This document shows, piece after piece, positions 37,502 through 46,125 of a stretch of DNA of 64,000 nucleotides; position 1 is the first letter of the stretch, and every line of letters starts with the position of its first letter. The DNA is from Jackrogersella multiformis. Its lineage: Eukaryota > Ascomycota > Sordariomycetes > Xylariales > Hypoxylaceae. Below the pieces are notes generated by a model. It had not been told where the DNA came from. It saw nothing but the letters and a program-made list of their open reading frames with translations, and ran no database searches. A program made the position numbers and the translations under genes. The stretch is from the NCBI GenBank assembly GCA_902806575.1, contig CADCXD010000009.1:1302001-1366000 (forward strand), in the 5' to 3' direction.

Positions 37502-38125
37502 TGCGTCCAGTCAGAACCAAAACTCTACAATATTATGACGAGCTGGTTGGAATGAAGCACACTGTTAGTGAGTTGCGGCTATACGACTCGAAGCACCGTC
37601 AGCCTCGACTTCCGATGTATTCCGGATTCAGACCCTGATTGTGTAAGATGTCTTAGAGCTGTAGTGAAGCACAGGTGTCACACTCACAAAGATAGCAGCA
37701 AGATGACCTTGAGCTGTCTTACACGGGCTACAGTCAGAATATGGCTCTCAATCAACCTGAATAAGCAACCTTGAAGGGAAAGTGGTGCAGGTTGACCCCT
37801 CATAAAGACGTAAGAAGACGGCGCTAAGTACCTACCTATATATATTAATTAAGAACCGGCTTTGAGAAGAATCCGATGTGATATAAGCTGGGGGATAAAA
37901 GAATTACTAACAGTTCTCACGAGTCGGCTCCCAAGGTAGATCAAGAATAAAACAAACTGCACTGCTAATAAGTATTCTTCAGGGTTATCATGCAAGAAAT
38001 ACCCGGGACTTACCTTTATATATCCTTCATTTCGAAATGAGAAGGCGAGTCGGGAAGAATAATAACCCAACGCAACGCAGTATACCATTACTGCTTAGGT
38101 ACTTAAAAGCAATAACAAGTAATCG
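37502..38125. promoter_or_regulatory. Divergent intergenic region
   Basis: About 620 bp between the start of the Shb17-like gene (minus) and the ORF at 38126 (plus). No obvious conserved regulatory element was recognised; A/T-rich near 37830-38090. Confidence 0.35.
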
Positions 38126-38632
38126 ATGATGTCGTTCCCCGATACCGTTAGCGGATTACTAAGGACGCTGGCCGTACCCCTGCACGCCATTGGTTCCACT
38201 ATTAATAGAACCCAAGAGGAGGAGGCCGGCGGCGGAACCAGCGGCGCCGACATCTGCACCGCGGGATTCGAGCTCCAACACTGGCCCGCCACTCCTTCGA
38301 CTTCGCGCACATCTACGACAGTCGCTACCGCCTATCCCGCCGAACAACGTACCTTCCTCGAAACCCGACTTCCCGAACCACCCCGACCGGCTGTCATCCG
38401 CGTGAGGAGAGGAACTGTAGAAGGTGCATCCCGCCCAATCAGTCGCATTGGGTCCTTCGACAGCATTGTTAGCACGAGCAGCCAGGATAGCAGCGGCAGT
38501 AGCAGCGTGGAGGAAAGGGCAACTCCACCCCACTGTAATGAGTTGACACCGACGCACCACCAGGCCGTGAAGAAGAAGAACAAGAAGAAGCAGCGACGGG
38601 CAAGCCAGGTCTGCTGGAGGGAGTACTGGTGA
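38126..38632 (+). CDS. Hypothetical Ser-rich protein
   Basis: A single open frame of 168 aa starting at tandem ATGs. The first 25 residues (LLRTLAVPLHAIGSTI) could form an amphipathic or membrane helix. The middle is Ser/Thr/Pro-rich, a Ser block follows (STSSQDSSGSSSVEE), and a Lys-rich patch (KKKNKKKQRR) lies near the C-terminus. No domain recognised. The opposite strand is also open over the same stretch, so the frame may partly reflect GC-rich composition. The stop is just upstream of the next gene, in the same direction. Confidence 0.45.
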   Translation: MMSFPDTVSGLLRTLAVPLHAIGSTINRTQEEEAGGGTSGADICTAGFELQHWPATPSTSRTSTTVATAYPAEQRTFLETRLPEPPRPAVIRVRRGTVEGASRPISRIGSFDSIVSTSSQDSSGSSSVEERATPPHCNELTPTHHQAVKKKNKKKQRRASQVCWREYW

Positions 38633-38678
38633 TAAATAAATCCATATCCAGAAGGGCGGCAAGAAGCGCACAGCATAA

Positions 38679-38716
38679 GAAAAAAGAAAAAGAAAAAGAA
38701 AAAGAAACAAGAAAAA
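38679..38716. repeat. AAAAAG repeat in a leader
   Basis: AAAAAGAAAAAGAAAAAG-type tract immediately before the ATG at 38746; probably lies in the 5' leader of that gene. Confidence 0.75.
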
Positions 38717-38745
38717 CTTTTATTGTTATATTTTTTATTTCAATA

Positions 38746-39165
38746 ATGGCTTCCCAAGGACCCCCCACAAACCCCACATCACCACCTCGCCCACGACGAC
38801 CGATCCGACGAAGCGCAGCGCCCCCTCCCGGCGCCAGCAACCTCCCCAGGCCGCCGTCGATCATAACGGCCAAGCGCGTGATCCTGACGGGGGCGTTCGC
38901 GGCCGTGGCCGTCGTCGGCTCCATCTACGGCGCGGGGCTGAAGACGCGGCGGGAGCTCAAGCAGGAGAAGCAGAAGTACGTCGAGGCCAGCGTCGACGAC
39001 CGCATCCGCGGCCTCGAGGAGCGCCGCGCCATGCTCGTCCGCGAGCGCCTCCCCCTCGAGCGCAAGCTCGCCGACTTGAGGGCGAGGATGGGGGCCCAGG
39101 AGGCTGGTGGCGCTGCGGGTGCTGGGAGCGGGGTGGGTGCGGCCGGGGTAAGGAATGAGAGATGA
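38746..39165 (+). CDS. Small single-pass membrane protein with C-terminal coiled coil
   Basis: 139 aa from the ATG at 38746. The same frame is open upstream to 38629, but that extension is only the AAAAAG repeat read as Lys/Glu, so the internal ATG after the leader is preferred. The N-terminus is Pro/Arg-rich (about 1-40), then one membrane segment (VILTGAFAAVAVVGSIYGAG). A charged helical segment follows with heptad-like spacing (EERRAMLVRERLPLERKLADL), then an Ala/Gly-rich tail. The arrangement (basic N-terminus, one TM, coiled coil) resembles small inner-mitochondrial-membrane proteins of fungi. Function unknown, and the mitochondrial location is inferred. Strong GC bias compared with neighbours. 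Confidence 0.72.
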   Translation: MASQGPPTNPTSPPRPRRPIRRSAAPPPGASNLPRPPSIITAKRVILTGAFAAVAVVGSIYGAGLKTRRELKQEKQKYVEASVDDRIRGLEERRAMLVRERLPLERKLADLRARMGAQEAGGAAGAGSGVGAAGVRNER

Positions 39166-39819
39166 GAGATGAGAGGATAAAGGACAACCGAAAAGCTCCG
39201 TTGGGAAAGAATAGGGGGTGAGGGGGAGGGAGAACACGGAAAATATAAATGACATGATTCGTTGCGAAGCGTGCTTCCCCCTCTCCTCCCCTTTTCCTAT
39301 CCCACTATTAGAGGCTGCTTTGCTGCCCACTGCCCATTCACGGAAGAGATCTTGATACGGCAACCATAATAGCTACCCAATCTATGCATCGTGGTGGACA
39401 AGGGACTGCGTTGCAACGAAAGACGTAAGGTCTAAGGACGCCGCTACGTATGATAGCAGGAAGTCCAAAACCTATTAGCATTGGTCCAGGCAGACCCAGG
39501 GGGATAGCTATGGTTGAAGAGCTCGCTACTATTATGTCTGCCTCGTTGAAGCATTGGAGGCAGGGGAATTACACGTTGGAGAATTACGATGATATCGAAT
39601 TAGTACGTCAACCACCTACTTGAAAACGACAACGCACGTGTATGATAGCACCATATAATGAAGAGGAGCCGAAGTATTGAGTTAGCCAGATTAGCATGGC
39701 ATCATTTATTTTCCGAACCGCTCCCTATCAAGTGAAAGTGAGTCTAATGCTAGCCCCATATTCCCCTGCTTGCCTTGCCATGCACTCGAACGCCCGTATG
39801 CGACATCGCCTTGTCATCT
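39166..39819. other. Intergenic between convergent genes, with a small ORF
   Basis: Shared 3' region of the small membrane-protein gene and UBP6. Only the 57-codon frame at 39450-39623 looks coding-like. Confidence 0.45.
39450..39623 (+). CDS. Small ORF, possible short gene or gene fragment
   Basis: A 57-aa frame with non-repetitive, protein-like composition (SPKPISIGPGRPRGIAM, then KHWRQGNYTLENYDDIE). No family recognised. A GTACGT sequence at about 39603 could be a splice donor, in which case the frame would be an exon of a longer gene; no matching downstream exon was found. Could be the relic of a degraded gene. Confidence 0.28.
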   Translation: MIAGSPKPISIGPGRPRGIAMVEELATIMSASLKHWRQGNYTLENYDDIELVRQPPT

Positions 39820-41669
39820 TCACTCGATCGTTCCTTCGGCGGAGGGTAAGGGGATGGCGCGGTAGAGCAAGATGAGAGCCGAGTGGGACTCGCCACCTCC
39901 GGACAGCGCCTCTATCTTGTCTACCGTTACCTCCGACACCTTGTCGTCGTTGAACCACCACCACTTTCCATCCTCTTCCTTTCGCTTGCCGGTCTTCACG
40001 TCAAGGGGGGCCGTCTTCTTGACGTAAGCAGTGTAGTGGCCGCTGTCTGCGCTCGCGCCCTGGTGCGTGACTACTCCTCGAAGCTCGTACAAGCCCGATT
40101 GGTTCGCGCCGTCATCCTTGGCTAAGCTTGGGTCGATGAGAGCATGCAGCTCCTTCTTTGCCGCGAGGAGCGCCGCGTCGCGTTCTGCGTCAATATCGGC
40201 GTCCGTCTTGTAAGTTTCGGTCATCTCAACGTCGCCGTCTGCGGAAGAACCAGCCTTTTTGTCATCTCCCTTCTTACCACCCTTCTTCGCTCCTTTCCCA
40301 CCGGGGATATCGGCATCGTCGTCCTCAGAACCATTCCGCTTTCGTCGTTTGCGCGACCGCTCAATATCTTCCTCGTCCTTTCGAACTTCTCGAACCTTGT
40401 CTCTAACCGGAACAATCATTCCCTTTAGCTTATCGTCGCAAAATTCCACAAGATCTAATTCCTGAGGAAAGGTGACCTTTCGCATGATCTTGGCCTTCTT
40501 CTGGGTCTCTCGTTTCCAGAAGAAGCGGACGAAATGCACGGTGAGGTACTTAGGTAATCGAGAGATTTTAGAAGTTTTAGTATAGATAGCATCCCGACCA
40601 AGGGCTTCCGACCTCTTCTCTACCTTCTCGCTCAACCCATTCGCGATGCCATCTCGTAAGTGGTTCGTGCTGGAATCGATGTGACAGTTGAGCTTCAGGA
40701 AAGTCTCCTTGGAGGCCACAGGCGTCTCTCCACCTTCCTTAGCCGCCGGTTCATCGCATTCGAGTTCGGATGTAAACTCTCCCGACATGTATTTATCGAT
40801 GAAAGAGCTGTCGGGGGCGTCAGGGGCATCCTTGACGCGTAGTTTCTGGCGCAGCTGGGTAACAATCTGGGACCATGCCTCCTCTGCATCTTGTTGAGCG
40901 AAGCCAGGAGGTCCAGTCCTGGAGCGCTCGCCAAACTGAGGAAAAGCGGCTCGCAGGGAGACTAGAAATGCGGTAGGGACATATGCTTCCTGAGTCTCGG
41001 ACATGTACTTGTACGTATCTCTGAGCTGTCTCGTCAAGTCTAACTGTGGCATGACTCCAGCAGGGTTCATCGCGTTGGTCGGAGGCTCGTACTTACCCAG
41101 AGCATTCTGGAGCTCGGGGATAGCACGAAGAGTTTGGAGGGTGGAGTTGAGATAACATGTGTTGCCAAGGTTGGCCAGGCCAGCAGGTATAGCACCCTCT
41201 TGCTGGGCAGCCTCAGCTTCGGTCATATCCTCGACGAACTTGATCTTCTCCTTCGGCCGAGTAAGAACGTCTTTGCCGTCTTTCCCAGGCGTACCAAGCA
41301 TCAATATTGACTGGCCAGGCTGGAAGTTGAACTTGCTCATGGGGGTATCATCTTTCACTTGGCCGCCCTTGATCAAGATCTTCTGGCGCTCGGGTTCTAC
41401 GCCGGTGAGGCTGTAGAGTTGAAACTTGAATACATCGCCGGTCGACTCGGTATCGACCTCAACATCGTATTTAGTGCCCTGGTGCTTGACAACGACTATA
41501 TGGGAGCAAGGCAAGTCAGCGGGGACACTTCATACCTACTACCTAGGTCTAGGTCTAGACACATAACATTTCTTTATGGCTATAGCTATAGCTATAGAAT
41601 GGCAGAGCTATAACATGACAGAACTATAACATGGCAGAGCTCGAAATGCTTACCTGGTATGGCCGCCAT
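39820..41669 (-). CDS. UBP6: Ubiquitin carboxyl-terminal hydrolase 6 (proteasome-associated deubiquitinase)
   Basis: Two exons on the minus strand: 41669-41654 (16 nt, MAAIP plus one base) and 41495-39820; 563 aa. Intron 41496-41653 has a GTAAGC donor and TAG acceptor. Residues 5-80 are a ubiquitin-like domain (VVVKHQGTKYDVEV) that docks on the proteasome Rpn1 subunit in the family. The USP core has the Cys box GLANLGNTCYLN (Cys119), QQDAEEAW, and the His box SADSGHYTAY (His492), followed by WWWFNDDKV at about 518-525. Ubp6/USP14 trims ubiquitin chains from substrates at the 26S proteasome and recycles ubiquitin. A long Lys/Asp-rich insertion (RKRRKRN, GGKGAKKGGKKGDDKK) separates the halves of the catalytic core. 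Divergently oriented from ARPC4. Confidence 0.96.
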
Positions 41670-42311
41670 CTTGTAGCGCAGGTGGTATTATCTTCGTTAT
41701 CCTGTAGAAAATATATGATGGGTAAGGTAAGGTAAAACCTGAGAAGAACAAAAAGGATGTCTTAGGTACCTAGGTAGTAATGAAATGGGATTCCACCTGA
41801 TACTGCGGATTAGGTTGATATCTATTACAAAGTTGACAGGACAAGGCAAACTCGTGGTTGCGTCACCCAATTATCGATGCGATTCTACTACTACACTAGT
41901 GTAGGTACCTAAGTATTATAAAGAGTAGAGAGTGGAAGTTTCACCCGAAGTGGGGTCCCAGGGCACAGCCCACCAAATCCTTAAATTGACGTCACGTGGA
42001 CGGAAACCTAGCAACTGATTACGTACCTAGTGTACCTAGGTAGTGTAGAGGCAGCTAGGTACCTACTTAGGTAAATACATACTTACACCTGCTTACATAC
42101 ATATATCTACCTACAGGTGTATTACGTAAGTACATTGTGCAAAGTTCCTTAAATCGCTATAAAACGTCCTAACTTACCTCCTTAGGTACCTAAGGTACCT
42201 ATTGCAAGGACCGGCTTTAGGCTGGCGATTGCTTCACCCCACACACTCTCCTCAACCTGTTCAACCTCCAGCTCAACCTTCTCAAGACAGAAGTTACCTT
42301 CAAGAGCCACC
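41670..42311. promoter_or_regulatory. Divergent promoter region UBP6 / ARPC4
   Basis: About 640 bp shared by two divergent housekeeping genes. It holds several ACCTAGGT/GTAGGTACC motifs (41766, 41900, 42029, 42056, 42184), one with AGGTACCTAAGGTACCT. The CCACC directly before the ATG at 42312 is a strong start context. Confidence 0.45.
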
Positions 42312-43072
42312 ATGGTATGCTCTACGCACTACATCTACTCCCTAAACCACAATCAACTTGCTAACATCTATGGATTCTCGTTCTAGTCACAATCTCTCCG
42401 CCCGTATCTCCAATGCGTGCGAAGCACTCTCACGGCCGCTCTCTGCCTCTCCAACTTCGCCTCCCAGACCTCAGAACGACATAATGTTCCCGAAATCGAA
42501 GCACAGACCTCTCCCGAGGTTCTCCTTAACCCATTAGTAATCTCACGAAACGAGAACGAGAAGGTCCTGATCGAGCCGAGCGTCAACAGCGTACGAATAA
42601 GCATCAAAATCAAGCAGGCAGACGAGATCGAAAATATCCTGGTCCACAAGTTTACCCGCTTCCTTACCCAACGAGCCGAAGCCTTCTTTATCCTCAGAAG
42701 GAAGCCAATCAAGGTATCCCTTCCAAATATAATCCTTTAGAATACCCCAGCCTTTCCCATAGCTGACATCATTCAAATAGGGCTATGATATCTCATTCCT
42801 AATCACAAACTTCCACACTGAGGAGATGTTAAAGCACAAGCTAGTAGACTTCATCATTCAGTTTATGGAGGAAGTAGACAAGGAGATTTCCGAGATGAAG
42901 CTGTTTGTATGTCATCTTCTTGAGATCAATAGCCGTGGTATGTGGTGTACTAATAGAAACTAGTTGAACGCTCGAGCAAGATTCGTAGCTGAATCCTTCC
43001 TGACACCCGTGAGTTCTTCCATTATTAGCCTTACCTTCTACATTATGCTAATGCTATCTATAGTTCGACTAA
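42312..43072 (+). CDS. ARPC4: Arp2/3 complex subunit 4 (ARPC4/Arc19)
   Basis: Five exons: 42312-42314, 42387-42713, 42781-42906, 42964-43008, 43064-43072 (169 aa, the conserved family length). The first coding exon is just the ATG, followed directly by a GTATGC donor; the last is nine bases encoding Phe-Asp-stop. All introns have GT..AG ends (donors GTATGC, GTATCC, GTATGT, GTGAGT; acceptors all TAG). The spliced product begins MSQSLRPYLQCVRSTL and contains SERHNVPEIEAQTSPE, FILRRKPIKGYDISFL and FMEEVDKEISEMKLFLNARA, the near-invariant ARPC4 sequence. ARPC4 forms the core of the Arp2/3 complex with ARPC2 and nucleates branched actin, for instance at endocytic patches. Nothing is missing. Confidence 0.97.
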
Positions 43073-45800
43073 GTAAAATGTATGGGTCGTGGACCAGGGG
43101 GTTTTTTTTTCCCCCTTTTTTCCAACATGCCCAATATCAAAGAGATGACAAGGCACGGATCATTTAGCTGGCGTTCATAGAGATACAAGAGCTGACATAC
43201 CCAAAACATTAGCTGGTGAGTCCACACAGAATGGTAACGACGCCTTTGCAGTACGAGTTATCTAGATATGCAATAACAGAAATCAATGCAATGGATTTGA
43301 GATTGCCATTCACTACTCCTGACCTCTCAGTTCAGAATCACATTCTGGGGATCGAACCTTAAAAGATCGTGGTAAATGGCATCCGTGTCTTCCTCGTCTC
43401 TCGTTAACATTGTACCATCATCTTACATAAACCCCGAGCTGTCTTACTAGATAGATGTAAATGAAGATCACTGGTAGTTAGAGTTTGGACAAAACAAATT
43501 CATGAGAAGCATCCGACAGAATTTGCAAGAGATCGTACCTCACAAGAGAAATTGTATCGTGATACCAACTTAAAACGATCTGTTCAATTTGATATCCTCG
43601 AAAAGATAATAGAGGCTAGTAAGGTCGTAGTATCATAGCTAAAAGATTTGACATCGCTATCTACTCCCCATTCAGGGACAAGGAGAACCGAGTGAGTTTG
43701 AGACTATTCCATCTCATTCCTTCACTGTCCTTGTCTAATTGCCTCTAGATCAGGAATGAACCGATCATAGCAATATATATATACCTATACTAACCTAGAG
43801 AGGTTGTATATCTAAGCTAATCTGTTTCTCCTAATAGTTTATGTTTACACAGGAAGCATAGTATTTGCGCCTAAGAGGTAAAAGAAGGAACAATAGTAGA
43901 AGAGCTTCGTACAAGAGATGTAATTACAAGGTGATTAATTAAATACCTACCTAGGTACCTAGGTTAGTATATTGGTAAAGAAATATTGTTGGGGAATATG
44001 ATATTGCCACATTTAACAAATAAGTTCGTCTGGCTGTCGTGAAGATCCCGCATAATATTCATCGATCCAAGCAGTCTCACTCGTTAACATAAGGTTTTAC
44101 ACACGTTTTCAATACTTTGCATTACTTGCGTATGATCAATAGGCATATCATAGGTTAGTACCTCATAAATAAGCTGCTCGTATATCGACATCATTCAAAT
44201 TTACGTAAATAATAAACAGGATAGTTGAGGTTTTAACATGTGCTTTTGCCAGTGGATTATCAATTATAGAAATATCGGCATGTAACAACTAAATTAAACA
44301 ATTCTGACCTATATACAATCAATGTGCTATTGTGACATCTCTTGGGTTATTCTACATCTACCTCGTCTCGGTTTAGGTACTATCGAGTTTGCTACATATC
44401 TCATGTATCGATTTCACCTAGGTTAGACGACAACCTGACAACCATTGCTCGCTGCTCTCCTCTGTTGACTACTAGACATTAAACCTTATTATTACTCACC
44501 GGACGACAATTTCGATTCCCACGGAGCTAAGACTATGTACGTGGGACGCGTCGTTGTCGATAACTTCCTTGTAGCATTTATGCTGTAGTAGCCACCGACG
44601 ATTTTTGGTTTTACCCATAACTTTCCTATAGTATTTCTTTCGCAGTTGTACAGCTTCCTACAACATCCCCATCTATCCCGTCAAATATCAATCATCAATA
44701 CCTAGGTATTACCTAGTAAAAACTTGGTATTACACATCGACCTCGAATTTCTGTATGCGAAGTTCCTAAGAGACCCTGCCTTCCATTCTCTACCTAGGTA
44801 GATAGAAGTATACCATATCCAATTTCAGATTGCATAGGTTGGTATATTTCTAACCATTTCTCATCGCTGACTGAGCTTGGGGTATACGGGGTAACGTTTT
44901 TTAACATCTTTCTCCGTTCTTCAAATAAGTACCTACATCAGGACCCCCCTTTTTTTGTTTAGCACGACTATCGGTACTGGTACCTACCTAGGTACTCGAC
45001 CATTTACATCAACTAATTTGCCCATACAGATCAAATTCGGACCCCAACACTTCAATACAATTGTAAAATATAACTACCTAGGTACCTAAGGGTCCATAGG
45101 GTCTGCACAACTATTCAAAATACGAACCTCATCCTCAGCTTCTCTCCTAAGACACCACTTCCCTTTTTCATCTTCACGGCCGACTTCGTTTCATTTGTAT
45201 ACCTACCTACCTACCTAAGGTAGGCAGGCAACTGATATTCTATTACCTAGGTACTGTTAAAAAGGTACGTGGTGATCTCTAACTTCTCTACCCTAAAAAT
45301 CCCAAGCTTTCAACCCCTAAAGTTAGGTAACTCCTAGGTATCTTGTACCTAGCTACACTGGGCCTTGAGAAGATCCATTAGTTCCTCTCCATTCTATGGG
45401 TGGATGAAATACGCGAACAGGAGCTTGGTCGGTTACGGATTGCCCTAAAGTCAGTCACGAGCCCCCTATTCCCGACCATCCTGCCCTAAAACCAACCTGC
45501 CACCTACCAACTACCACCTACCTAGGTACCTTGCCTTACAACGCGTCCAACAACGCGTCCCCGTACCTTTTCTGCCATTAAACCCCGCCATAGACCTGCT
45601 GGTTTCCCTATTAATACTGATGTCTACTTGATATTTCTATTCTTGAAGCTCTTCCCTTTCCCAATCCACCCACACCACACAATTCTTCAACATTCTTCCC
45701 TTTTCAACATCATCCAGGATAAACCAACCAAAGTCACTCACCTATACTTACACTTTCTCTTTGATAGTCCAACCGATTTTTACAGGCATTCTTCATCAAG
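43073..45800. other. Intergenic, no gene recognised
   Basis: About 2.7 kb, A/T-rich from 43200 to 44400 without open frames of note. It then becomes a pyrimidine-biased promoter-like region with ACCTAGGT motifs at about 43948, 44790, 44983, 45077, 45245 and 45520. A GGGGATCGAACC string at 43350 resembles a tRNA T-arm, but no tRNA structure surrounds it. Confidence 0.5.
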
Positions 45801-46079
45801 GTATGTCTCGAGGTTTTTTTTTCAATCATAATGCATGTACCATGCGCACCCATTGCCATCTCCATCTCCATCTCCATCGTCTCCTTACCTACCCTACTTG
45901 CCGACTTGATTAAAATTAAGCATGTTAGCACACATTCTACAGTGCATGGCCATTTGATTTACCTACCACCCCCTCACACCAACACCTCGACAGCAAGCGC
46001 AAGCCTTCCCACTTACATAGGCCGAGAAGCTACCTACTAGTTCATTTTATTGGATTGCTAACTTGTTATCATCTTACAG
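45801..46079 (+). other. Probable 5'-UTR intron of the RRM-like gene
   Basis: GTATGT donor at 45801, TTGCTAAC branch-site element at about 46055, TTACAG acceptor ending 46079, only 46 bases before the ATG at 46126. The signals are the strongest possible for this genome; absence of coding sequence on either side places it in the leader. Confidence 0.6.
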
Positions 46080-46125
46080 TTCGTATTCCCTTTCCAAGGT
46101 ATCGTCTTCAACTACTTGATTCAAA

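Noticed and set aside
38159..38710. 183-codon minus-strand frame
   Set aside because: Antisense of the plus-strand ORFs, with low-complexity Phe/Leu at its start from the AAAAAG repeat; no family.
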